From contig NC_091019.1 in the NCBI RefSeq assembly GCF_041296385.1, positions 8,827,264 through 8,891,263 of the forward strand: a stretch of DNA of 64,000 nt, read 5' to 3'. Positions 47,062 to 55,685 of the stretch are shown in pieces. The position numbers and the translations under genes were made by a program. Under the pieces are notes generated by a model. The model was not told where the DNA came from and ran no database searches. It saw only the letters and a program-made list of their open reading frames with translations. This DNA comes from Aphelocoma coerulescens (Eukaryota > Chordata > Aves > Passeriformes > Corvidae). Each line of letters starts with the position of its first letter. Within the stretch, counting starts at the first letter, position 1.

Positions 47062-48771
47062 ATGATGCCGTTGCGGGTGTTTCGGGCTTTGTCAAGTTCA
47101 GATAAGGATATTCCGGAGGATTCTCCCCTCGGGTGTTTGCTAAGTCATTGGAAGGAGGGTAAATTGGGACGGGAGCTGCGGAAAAGGGAATTGATTGATT
47201 ATTGTAATAAGGTATGGCCTGAATATGAAACTGGGGGGATGCAGTGGCCGTGGAATGGCACTATTAATTCTGAAATTATAACCTCCATGATGCGGTACCT
47301 ACGGGAAAATGAGAAGTGGGATGAGATACCCTATTTGGATTTGTTCTATCAGCTAATAGGAAAAAAGGATTGGCAGAGGAAATGTGGAATGATGGTGTTA
47401 GAAACGGAACCAGAAGAATGCGTGGGTTGTAAAGAGCGAAGGGTACGGTTCTCTGAGCCTGAGGAGGATGTGTCTTTGTTGGTATCACCATCCGACCCAA
47501 TCAACCTCCCCCTCCCGGACTCAGATTCTTCGGAAGAGGAATCTGACTCCGAGGAAGGAGAGAGGGAACGATCCCGAACTCCCGAACCCAGGGAGAGAGG
47601 GAGGGAACAATCCCGAACTCCACTCTCCCAGCGTACTCGCAGAGGGCGTCTGGACAGGGGAAAAAGCGCTTCTCGAGCACATCTAATGGCCCCATTGCGA
47701 GAAGCAGTTGGACCAACAGGGGATCGGGTCAGAGTGAAAGTTCCGTTTTCCCCCAATGATTTAATAATTTGGAAGCAATCTGCTGGAGCTTATAGAGAAA
47801 ATCCTGAAAAGGTGGCTCGGGTGGTGAAAATGGTAATAAAGACACAGAATCCGGACTGGAATGACCTACAGGTGTTGCTAGACTCGATAATGGATTCTAC
47901 GGAAAAGGAGATGGTATTTAAAGCTATGTCTAATCGGGCAAGGGACATGATTCAGTTGCAAGCACCAGCACTACAAGGAATAGGGAATGTGAATGAAATA
48001 GTACCAAGGGAAGATCCAGAATGGAACCCTAATTTGGCAGAAGAGTATCATAGGTTGCAGGTTTATCAGGAGCTGTTGGTGGAAGGAATTCAGAGGGGAA
48101 TCCCAAAGACTTTGAATTGGTCTAAGTTGTATGCGGTAAGACAGGATAAGGCAGAGTCACCATCTGCGTTCTTGGAGAGGCTGAAAGAAATAGCACGGAG
48201 GTATACAGACTTAGACGTGGAATCGGAGGCAGGAAAACTACAAATGGCCTTGATATTTATGGGACAGTCACAGGAGGATATTAGGAGGAAGCTACAAAAG
48301 CTAGAAGGGAATGACACTCGGGACTTGGAGAAAATGCTTGAAGTAGCATGGAAAGTGTATAATAATAGAGAAAAAGAGGCAGTAAAGAAGCAACAAGCAA
48401 GCATGTTGGCAGTGTTACAACAGGCAAGTCAGATGAATGTGAGAGGCCGGGGGAGGGGACGAGGCAGAGGAAACGGGGGCATGGGAAGAGGTGGTTTCGG
48501 AGGTTTTGTGAATCAGAATGTAGGGAATCAGATGATGGGTAGGGGTAGAGGTAAATTGGGGCCCAATCAGTGCGCCCGATGCTTCGCCGAAGGTCACTGG
48601 AAGAATGAGTGCCCCCTCAATTTGGGGATGGGGACACCGATGAGTAACTTTCCAGGAAGGAATCCCATAAATCAGGGAATGAACGCGAATGATGGGTTAA
48701 ACCCTTTCGCGCCAGGACCACAAGGTGTTGCTCAAGCCTTTATGATGGGGAACTATCAAAATCAGAGCTGA
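47062..48771 (+). CDS. gag: Gag polyprotein
   Basis: 569 residues from the first of two adjacent ATGs. Matrix-like N-terminus (SPLGCLLSHWKEGKLG, NKVWPEYETGGMQWPWNGT) resembles gammaretroviral matrix, but the start is MMPLRV, without the glycine needed for myristoylation. An acidic and Arg/Ser-rich linker with a duplicated SRTP motif (about 130-200) precedes capsid, which begins near PLRE at residue 211 with the gammaretroviral VPFSPNDLIIWK block and a major homology region (AVRQDKAESPSAFLERLKEIARRY). A Gly/Arg-rich stretch and one CCHC knuckle (C504, C507, H512, C517) make up nucleocapsid. I see no PPxY, PTAP or LYPxL late motif. Upstream the frame stays open to 46966 and encodes a hydrophobic segment. 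It ends at a TGA that probably allows readthrough into pol. Confidence 0.94.
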   Translation: MMPLRVFRALSSSDKDIPEDSPLGCLLSHWKEGKLGRELRKRELIDYCNKVWPEYETGGMQWPWNGTINSEIITSMMRYLRENEKWDEIPYLDLFYQLIGKKDWQRKCGMMVLETEPEECVGCKERRVRFSEPEEDVSLLVSPSDPINLPLPDSDSSEEESDSEEGERERSRTPEPRERGREQSRTPLSQRTRRGRLDRGKSASRAHLMAPLREAVGPTGDRVRVKVPFSPNDLIIWKQSAGAYRENPEKVARVVKMVIKTQNPDWNDLQVLLDSIMDSTEKEMVFKAMSNRARDMIQLQAPALQGIGNVNEIVPREDPEWNPNLAEEYHRLQVYQELLVEGIQRGIPKTLNWSKLYAVRQDKAESPSAFLERLKEIARRYTDLDVESEAGKLQMALIFMGQSQEDIRRKLQKLEGNDTRDLEKMLEVAWKVYNNREKEAVKKQQASMLAVLQQASQMNVRGRGRGRGRGNGGMGRGGFGGFVNQNVGNQMMGRGRGKLGPNQCARCFAEGHWKNECPLNLGMGTPMSNFPGRNPINQGMNANDGLNPFAPGPQGVAQAFMMGNYQNQS

Positions 48772-48775
48772 CTAG
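48769..48775 (+). promoter_or_regulatory. Probable gag-pol readthrough stop, UGA-CUAG
   Basis: Gag stops at TGA (48769-48771) followed directly by CTAG; the same frame then stays open through pol. UGA-CUA(G) is the best-known leaky stop context in vertebrate readthrough genes and alphaviruses. A possible stem (CCTGG 48795-48799 with CCAGG 48815-48819) lies 23 nt downstream. Confidence 0.75.
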
Positions 48776-51700
48776 ATAAAGATCTAAAAGTGGTCCTGGA
48801 AGTTGACGGGGGGCCCAGGGAATTTAGGGTAGATACAGGAGCCACTTTCTCTGCAATCAATGAACAAATAGGACCGTTAAGTGATTCAGTTGTGAAAGTA
48901 GTAGGGGTGTCGGGGGAGGTGGTGGAGAGGTCATTCTTGCGGCCACTGGAAATCAAATTTGGAAACAAAGAATTGGATCACCAGTTTTTATATATGCCAA
49001 GCAGCCCGGAATGCTTGTTGGGGCGAGATTTATTATCGGCACTGGATGCAAAAATCATATTCGAGAAAGGGCGTGCTAAACTAGAAATCCCGGAGGGGAA
49101 TCTGGCAAAACTTTTTGTGATTAAAGAGACAAAGACAGAGGAGATACCCCAGGAAATAGAGCAGGCAGTAGTCCCGTGGGTATGGGAAACAGGGACCCCG
49201 GGCAGATCCAGGGTAGCCGTTCCTGTAAAAATTGAACTAAAGGAAGGGGCACACCCGGTAAGAGTTCGACAGTACCCTATTAGTTTGGAAGCCAGGAAAG
49301 GAATTGCCCCAATGATCACACAATTTATAGCATTAGGGATTTTACAAGAATGCGAATCAGAATTTAATACTCCAATCTTTCCGGTAAGGAAACCAAATGG
49401 GAAATACAGGTTGGTGCAGGACCTGAGAGCAGTAAATGCAATTGCCAAAGATATACACCCGGTGGTGGCCAATCCATATACATTGTTAACATCGATTTCT
49501 GAGAATTTTCAGTGGTTCACAGTGATTGATCTAAAAGACGCCTTCTTCTGCATCCCACTGGCCCCCGAGAGTCAATACATTTTTGCCTTTGAATGGGAAA
49601 GCCCAGACACTCGCCGCAAGCGACAGTTAACATGGACCAGGTTGCCACAAGGATTTAAGTGTTCCCCCACCATTTTTGGAAACCAGCTAGCAAAGGAGTT
49701 AGAGGAATGGAAAACTACCAAGGTAAAAGAGTCTCCTTTTTCTTATGTTGTTTTACAATATGTGGATGACATACTCCTGGGAACAGAGGAGCGGGGACTG
49801 TGCTTAAAGTTAACAATTGAACTATTAAACATGTTGGGTCAGGCAGGATACCGAGTATCCAAGGAAAAAGCGCAGCTGGTGCGACAGAAGGTAATTTATC
49901 TGGGATGTGAAATATCACAAGGAGTCAGGAGAATAGGGGTGAATCGCATACAAGCCATCTGTGCAATCCCTGTACCACGAAATAATCAGGAATTAAGATC
50001 TTTCCTAGGGATGGTCGGCTGGTGTCGCCTGTGGATTCCGAATTTCGGACTCATGGCCAAACCACTGTACGAAACAATCAAGGAACCCGAATTCAAGTGG
50101 GGTAAGACACAGCACAAGGCTTTCCAGGAATTAAAGCAAGCACTCAAAGAGGCCCCCGCCCTGGGTCTGCCAGACCTGACAAAAGACTTTCAATTGTATG
50201 TGCATGAAAGGCAGAGATTAGCTTTAGGAGTACTCACACAGCGATTGGGGTCATGGAAGAGGCCCGTGGGGTACTTCTCGAAACAGCTGGACATGGTGAG
50301 CGGAGGGTGGCCGGGCTGCTTGCGAGCAGTGGCTGCTACGGTAATCCTAATTCAGGAAGCACGGAAACTGACGCTGGGAAAACACATCACGGTATATGTA
50401 CCTCACATGGTCATAGCCGTCTTGGAACAAAAAGGGGGGCATTGGCTCTCCTCCAGCAGAATGATGCAGTACCAGGCTCAGTTGCGGGAACAAGATGATG
50501 TTGAATTAAAAATAACCAACCATCTCAATCCAGCAGAATTCCTCAGGTCCACCCAAGAGGAAGGAGAACTGGAGCATGACTGCGTGGAGGTGATCGAACA
50601 AGTGTATGCCAGCCGTGAGGATCTGAAAGATGTCCCGATGGCAGATCCCGATGTGGAGCTGTTCACGGACGGATCTAGTTTTATGGAGCATGGAACCAGG
50701 TATGCAGGGTATGCTGTGGTGACACTCCAAGAAATAGTGGAAGCTAAAGCACTGCCTCCAGAAACTTCAGCGCAAAAAGCAGAAGTATGGGCGTTGGTAA
50801 GGGCATTGGTCCTTAGTAGAGACAGGAAAGTAAACATTTGGACTGATTCAAAGTATGCATTTGGTGTGGTTCACATCCATGGGGCTTTGTGGAAAGAAAG
50901 AGGACTTTTGACCTCTCAAGGCTCACAGATCAAACATAAGGAAGTAATAATTCAGTTGCTGGAAGCTGTACACTTACCTAAAGCAGTAGCGATCATGCAT
51001 GTCCGAGGTCATCAAGCAGACTCCGGGAAAGAATTTCAGGGGAATCGGATGGCAGATGAAGCTGCGAAAAGGGCAGCCAGATTGGTCTGGACTCAAATGG
51101 CTCTGATACCGACAAGAGAAAATCCCGCTGCACCTTATTTAGAAGAGAAACCGTGCTACTCTCCGGAGGATGAACGGTTGGCACAAATCACTGGAGCAAG
51201 AAGGAATGTTGTAGGATGGTATGTAACACCGGTCGGACAAGTTATACTGCCAGTAGGATTGATGAAAGTAGTCATGGAAACTGAACATAACAAACTCCAC
51301 TGTGGTGCAGAAGCATTGGTAGAATATCTAAAGAAAATAGTACTCTCTAATTTGATGATAACAATGGCCAAAAGAATAAATGCCACCTGCCCGATTTGCA
51401 TTAAAAATAACCCGTTGGTTAGAAGACAGGTCCAAATGGGGAAAATACGTGTAGGGCCAAAACCAGGGGATTATTGGCAAATAGATTTTTCCGAGTTACC
51501 AAAATCTCAGGCATACAAGTACTTACTAGTTTATGTGTGCACCTTTTCGGGATGGCCCGAAGCTTTCCCTTGCAGGACGAATCAGGCCAAGGAGGTAGTG
51601 AAAACCCTTCTCAAGGAAATTATTCCAAGGTTTGGGGTTCCTTTAGGAATATCATCAGATAGAGGACCACATTTTACTGCAGGGATCGTGCAGGAAGTTT

Positions 51701-52293
51701 CTACTATTCTGGGAATTCAGTGGCACTTACACACCCCCTGGAGACCTCAATCTAGTGGTCAGGTGGAACGAATGAATCAAACTCTGAAAAATCAAATTAA
51801 AAAGATTTGTCAAGAAGCTAAAATACAGTGGCCCCAAGCATTGCCTCTAGCCCTTCTGAGGATTAGGATTAAACCACGAGAAAGGATAGGGGTAAGTCCG
51901 TATGAAATTTTGTACGGCAAACCATATCATGCTGTAACCTATCAAGGGGACCCACATGTAATTGGGGATCAGATGATTGTAAATTATGTTCTGTCTTTAA
52001 ATAAGACCCTTGCAGCACTGAGATCCACGCTGGAGTGGAATCGACCGTTACCTCTGGACACTCCTGCTCACGATATTCACCCAGGAGATCAAGTTTACGT
52101 GAAGAACTGGTCGGTGGAACCTCTGAAGGAAACATGGGACGGCCCCCATCAAGTGATAATGACAACTTACACCGCCGTCAAGGTCGACGGGATCAACAGC
52201 TGGATCCATTACACACGGGTCAAAAAGGTCCCCTCCCGATGGTCGGTGGAACCCCTATCTCCCACCAGAATGGTGTTCAAAGCCAAAAATTAA
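48772..52293 (+). CDS. pol: Pol (protease, reverse transcriptase, RNase H, integrase)
   Basis: 1,173 codons in frame with gag, numbered here from the codon after the stop. Protease has DTGA (Asp21). Reverse transcriptase has LPQGFKCSP and YVDD (330-333). RNase H keeps its TDGS (Asp633), Glu, TDSKYA and a later H..D.AAK block. Integrase has HHCC residues (H..H, CPIC), the D,D-35-E triad (Asp905, Asp963, Glu999) and a GPY/F-like GVSPYEILYGKP. Domain order and motifs are those of gammaretroviruses. No stop, frameshift or missing catalytic residue is visible. It would be made as a Gag-Pol fusion by readthrough. Its stop TAA overlaps the env ATG at 52293 by one base, and its last 160 nt overlap longer in-frame env starts. 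Confidence 0.95.
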   Translation, partial: LDKDLKVVLEVDGGPREFRVDTGATFSAINEQIGPLSDSVVKVVGVSGEVVERSFLRPLEIKFGNKELDHQFLYMPSSPECLLGRDLLSALDAKIIFEKGRAKLEIPEGNLAKLFVIKETKTEEIPQEIEQAVVPWVWETGTPGRSRVAVPVKIELKEGAHPVRVRQYPISLEARKGIAPMITQFIALGILQECESEFNTPIFPVRKPNGKYRLVQDLRAVNAIAKDIHPVVANPYTLLTSISENFQWFTVIDLKDAFFCIPLAPESQYIFAFEWESPDTRRKRQLTWTRLPQGFKCSPTIFGNQLAKELEEWKTTKVKESPFSYVVLQYVDDILLGTEERGLCLKLTIELLNMLGQAGYRVSKEKAQLVRQKVIYLGCEISQGVRRIGVNRIQAICAIPVPRNNQELRSFLGMVGWCRLWIPNFGLMAKPLYETIKEPEFKWGKTQHKAFQELKQALKEAPALGLPDLTKDFQLYVHERQRLALGVLTQRLGSWKRPVGYFSKQLDMVSGGWPGCLRAVAATVILIQEARKLTLGKHITVYVPHMVIAVLEQKGGHWLSSSRMMQYQAQLREQDDVELKITNHLNPAEFLRSTQEEGELEHDCVEVIEQVYASREDLKDVPMADPDVELFTDGSSFMEHGTRYAGYAVVTLQEIVEAKALPPETSAQKAEVWALVRALVLSRDRKVNIWTDSKYAFGVVHIHGALWKERGLLTSQGSQIKHKEVIIQLLEAVHLPKAVAIMHVRGHQADSGKEFQGNRMADEAAKRAARLVWTQMALIPTRENPAAPYLEEKPCYSPEDERLAQITGARRNVVGWYVTPVGQVILPVGLMKVVMETEHNKLHCGAEALVEYLKKIVLSNLMITMAKRINATCPICIKNNPLVRRQVQMGKIRVGPKPGDYWQIDFSELPKSQAYKYLLVYVCTFSGWPEAFPCRTNQAKEVVKTLLKEIIPRFGVPLGISSDRGPHFTAGIVQEVSTILGIQWHLHTPWRPQSSGQVERMNQTLKNQIKKICQEAKIQWPQALPLALLRIRIKPRERIGVSPYEILYGKPYHAVTYQGDPHVIGDQMIVNYVLSLNKTLAALRSTLEWNRPLPLDTPAHDIHPGDQVYVKNWSVEPLKETWDGPHQVIMTTYTAVKVDGINSWIHYTRVKKVPSRWSVEPLSPTRMVFKAKN

Positions 52294-54869
52294 TGCTGTT
52301 GTTGTTACTCTTGAGTAAAATAATAATTGTTGAAACCTTTGTTAAAATCACAATACCTGAATCAAGGGTGTGGGTACCGGAGAATTCAAATGTAAATCTT
52401 ACATGTTTGTTTGTCGATGATCAGGGAGCTGGACGGGACAGAGTCAGGGCACAATGGAAATGGATCACCAAGGATCAAATTCCCGATAAAGGAGTAGAAA
52501 CGGTCTGGGATGAGAAGCAGCAAAAAGGTAGGATTACCCTGCAGATATCCAATATAACAAAAGCCAGAACAGGAAAATACGCTTGTGTGGTTTGGATAAA
52601 AGGGACTTATGATTATGGATTCGTAAATCTTGACATTTTAAATATCTCCCAAACAGAATCAGAAAATAAGGTCCAGGTGAATCTCCCAAATGGGAAAGTA
52701 GATATGTGGGACGGACCTCCCCTCAGAATAAAATGTACTCATAGGTTTAAGACAGGGTGTCAGAAACAGATTAGAATGAAATGGTGGAAATGGAACACGA
52801 CACAGGAAATGTGGAATCCACAGGTACAAGGGACAAGTTGGTGGACGCTGGGAAATGAGAGCAGGGGATGGTTGAATATAACGAACTCAGAGATTGGTAG
52901 ATCAGAGGGTAAATACCTTTGTGTTATCATTTGTGGTAATAGTGGAGGTTATGGGGTTAGGAAGGTAGAAGTGGTATTACAACAGGAGCGAGGAATCAAG
53001 CCTGAACAGGAAATATATAACGCAAAGGAAGGGCAGGATTTGGTTTTAAGATGTAGGATACCAACCGAAAGCTACACTGAGTATGAATGGTGGTTTGGAG
53101 GACAAAGCTTGGTGGCTCAAGGGAAATATCAAATTAAAAGAAAACCCCAAGAAATAGTGTTAGTAATTAAAGAAGTCCTAGAACAGCAAGATAATGGACA
53201 ATACTGGTGTTGGGTTGCTCGAGATGATTGGTGGGCAGCCGGGATGATTAGTGTTTATGTTGAAAGAACAAGGGTGACTCGGCAGGTACTAGAGGATGAA
53301 ATCCAAACCAAACCAGAGAATCTGATTGTGGGTTTAATTAGGGATTTTGGGCAAACACAAAATGTATCAGCAATCACTGCATGTCTGCCTTTGCCCCATG
53401 CGGCAGGAGACCCTATACCATGGGGAATTATACCAGCTCCAGACATGCCTGCATCTAATCGAACAGTTACCTTAAGTTGTACCCAGGAGATTAGGAGCCG
53501 AACTAAATTGGTTAATCGGACAAATGTGATAAGGAGGAAAACCCCGAGGACTCGAGCAGATTGTTATAAGCTTCCGAATGCTGTATTTACCAGAATCGGA
53601 AGATTCCAGGGAGTAGGATGGTGTGAATACGATGAGAGGCAAACACGAGAAGTCCCGGCAACTGAACAATATTTTGAAATAACATGCCAGAATGTTACAA
53701 ACACAACTACCATGGAACAATGGCAGACAATCTGGGGACCTAGTTTGTTGGAAACTTATAGTTATATAGGAACAGTTCAATGGTGTATTCATTGGAAGGG
53801 ACGGAAAAATCAAACTTACTCAAAGACCTATCAAGAACAGGATAGTTGGAGGAAAGATGCACCTAGGATGACCGATTGGAATTGCACTGAGGTCTTCACT
53901 TGTGACAGCCCAAGTGAGTCTGTGAGTCTACTGCCGGTAAAGGTACTTTTGAGATTTGGCTGTGAATGTAGGGGATATAACCACACGATAACAGACAAAA
54001 ATACAGAAGGAGAGTTAAACTGTAAAACTACATCAATCCGAGCTCCAGGAAATTTAGTTTGGGTAATGGGTCATGGACATTGGACCACTCATATGCCGGT
54101 AGATGGTCCAACTACACAAATTACTTTAGGAGTTCCAACTCTTTGTCCTTTCTGGAAATCGACAAAATTGACGGCTTCAGAAATACAAATAAGACATAAG
54201 CGAGATATAAGTCAGGAAATTGGGGACATAGGGTTAGAAGAAGGGGAAGATTGGCATGAACCTTCTTCAGGAATTAAATTTGGGTGGGTATTAGAATCTC
54301 TCTTTGCACAAATATCGTCATATCGAAACAGGGAAATGTTGTACAAATTGTTGGGACAAACAGAAAGGTTAGCGGCTGTGACTAAGAAGGGATTCAAGGA
54401 CTTAAATCTGCAGTTACAAGCTACGTCTAGAATGACAATTCAAAATCGGATGGCTCTAGATATGATATTGTTGAAGGAGCATGGCGTATGTGGATATCTG
54501 CATGGTAGAGACGACCATTGCTGCATTCACATCCCGAATGTTACACAAGAAGTAGAAAAAGATATAAGTCAATTAGAACGGATTGAAGGAAAGGTGAATG
54601 ATATTCAGAAAGAGGCAGAACACAATTGGGTTGGAGAACTGTTCAGCTCCCTGGGAATTCGGATGTCCGGATGGATATCCTCAATTGTACAATATGGAAT
54701 CATGATTGTTATAATCATTTTAGTTGCCTTAATAGTATATAAGTGTCTTTTAGGAATGATTGTCAAGGAAGGTCAACATACTCGGCGAATAATGAAGGCG
54801 ATAATGCGAAGAGAAGTCCTGGCAGAACCAGCCGTTCCACCTCCTGCTTATCGCGAAACAGCGACATGA
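52293..54869 (+). CDS. env: Envelope glycoprotein with three Ig-like domains
   Basis: 858 residues from ATG 52293, which directly starts a signal peptide (poly-Leu, 1-16). In-frame ATGs at 52239 and 52134 would add 18 or 53 residues; the one at 52134 has the better context. Three Ig-like domains follow: C38-W55-TGKYAC98, C148-W164-GKYLC210 and C254-W266-DNGQYWC306, each with sequons or strands typical of V/I-set folds. Residues about 325-633 form a cysteine-rich rest of the surface subunit, ending at the furin site RHKR (634-637). The transmembrane subunit has a heptad region with IQNRMALDMILL, cysteines C733-x9-C743-C744, an anchor at about 801-816 and a 42-residue tail with PPAY (850-853). 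No CxxC of the usual gamma type is seen in the surface subunit, and no hydrophobic peptide directly follows RHKR. The frame has no lesion. Confidence 0.93.
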   Translation: MLLLLLLSKIIIVETFVKITIPESRVWVPENSNVNLTCLFVDDQGAGRDRVRAQWKWITKDQIPDKGVETVWDEKQQKGRITLQISNITKARTGKYACVVWIKGTYDYGFVNLDILNISQTESENKVQVNLPNGKVDMWDGPPLRIKCTHRFKTGCQKQIRMKWWKWNTTQEMWNPQVQGTSWWTLGNESRGWLNITNSEIGRSEGKYLCVIICGNSGGYGVRKVEVVLQQERGIKPEQEIYNAKEGQDLVLRCRIPTESYTEYEWWFGGQSLVAQGKYQIKRKPQEIVLVIKEVLEQQDNGQYWCWVARDDWWAAGMISVYVERTRVTRQVLEDEIQTKPENLIVGLIRDFGQTQNVSAITACLPLPHAAGDPIPWGIIPAPDMPASNRTVTLSCTQEIRSRTKLVNRTNVIRRKTPRTRADCYKLPNAVFTRIGRFQGVGWCEYDERQTREVPATEQYFEITCQNVTNTTTMEQWQTIWGPSLLETYSYIGTVQWCIHWKGRKNQTYSKTYQEQDSWRKDAPRMTDWNCTEVFTCDSPSESVSLLPVKVLLRFGCECRGYNHTITDKNTEGELNCKTTSIRAPGNLVWVMGHGHWTTHMPVDGPTTQITLGVPTLCPFWKSTKLTASEIQIRHKRDISQEIGDIGLEEGEDWHEPSSGIKFGWVLESLFAQISSYRNREMLYKLLGQTERLAAVTKKGFKDLNLQLQATSRMTIQNRMALDMILLKEHGVCGYLHGRDDHCCIHIPNVTQEVEKDISQLERIEGKVNDIQKEAEHNWVGELFSSLGIRMSGWISSIVQYGIMIVIIILVALIVYKCLLGMIVKEGQHTRRIMKAIMRREVLAEPAVPPPAYRETAT

Positions 54870-54915
54870 ATTATTGAGCATCCTTGCGAACCCAGAAGAA
54901 GCTCGAAGGATGCTC

Positions 54916-54927
54916 AAAAGGGGGGAC
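54916..54927 (+). promoter_or_regulatory. Polypurine tract
   Basis: AAAAGGGGGGAC one base before the 3' LTR, the expected plus-strand primer site. Confidence 0.85.
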
Positions 54928-54928
54928 T

Positions 54929-55482
54929 TGTTACAAAAAGGATAGGATATTGGATTTTAAAAGTAGTAAGGCTAAGGCTCTGCTAGGCTGTAAGGCCTCA
55001 GGTGTAGAAATAGTTCTCTGGGGAAACAGGAATAGAATGTACTGGGTGGGGAGGTTAGGAATAGTGAATTAGCTGGGCATGGTGAACCCGTTAGTGAATT
55101 AGCTGGGCATGGTGAACCCGTTAGTGAATTAGCTGGGCACGGTGAACCTGTCTAAAAGTAAATTGTTCTGGGTTGATATATGTTGCATGCAAGGGGGATT
55201 TCAGTGGTAGGAGCTCGTTGAGCATTATCTAAGACTAGACAACCATAGAGAGATATGGCGTAGGGTATGATTATCAATTGTTAATCCTTGTGATGTATGT
55301 TTTACTTTGAAGATTAAATCTTGTATGTGTGCCAATGTTTGAAACTGTATAAAGAGCTGAGTGAAACGATAGGCCTTTGGGAAGCCTGATTTGGGACACT
55401 AGTCCCCAGGTCCCCGGGCCCTGAATAAAGCACCGCATAAACTGACTCTCTGTTGGTTTGTGTTTGTGGTCGGTGGGCAACA
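54929..55482 (+). repeat. 3' LTR
   Basis: 554 bp, identical to the 5' LTR except at one position. Followed by the target copy CCTT and the rest of the older LTR. Confidence 0.96.
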
Positions 55483-55679
55483 CCTTCCCCCACAAGGAAG
55501 TCCCTCCTCCTCTTTCCTACCTCCTTCTTGCACCTTTGCCATCGGTGGGCAAGGCGAACCCGAGCAGGTGCTTCGCCGGCCCTCCCACGCAGCAGTCGGC
55601 TCTGTCCACCCCTGTTCGGAGCAGGCAGAAGATTGCCCGGTGCCTGGGACAGCGTGCTAGCTGGTGCGGCACCGCGGCA
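55483..55679 (+). repeat. Right part of the interrupted older solo LTR
   Basis: Continues the LTR of 45682-46099 and ends GCACCGCGGCA, then CATAAA as second copy of its target-site duplication. Aligns by eye with the U5 part of the LTR at 13175. Confidence 0.88.
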
Positions 55680-55685
55680 CATAAA

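Larger units (their letters stand above)
46100..55482 (+). mobile_element. Complete young gammaretrovirus-like provirus
   Basis: 9,383 bp with LTRs of 554 bp each that differ at one base (46446 region T, 55275 region A, within TATCTATTG/TATCAATTG). Flanked by a 4-bp duplication CCTT (46096-46099 and 55483-55486), the size made by gammaretroviral integrases. It has an arginine-tRNA primer-binding site, a splice donor, open gag, pol and env and a polypurine tract. Gag and pol share a frame divided by one stop, as in gammaretroviruses. All three genes lack visible lesions, so the copy may be capable of expression; infectivity cannot be judged from sequence alone. Env is exceptional in carrying Ig-like domains. 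Confidence 0.96.

Noticed and set aside
48769..48771. TGA between gag and pol as an inactivating mutation
   Set aside because: Pol continues in the same frame with no loss, as gammaretroviral design requires, and the following CTAG fits readthrough.
52293..53270. A separate host immunoglobulin-superfamily gene next to the provirus
   Set aside because: The Ig-like segment is in one uninterrupted frame with the furin site, TM subunit and tail. It starts at the pol stop as a retroviral env does and lies inside two near-identical LTRs.
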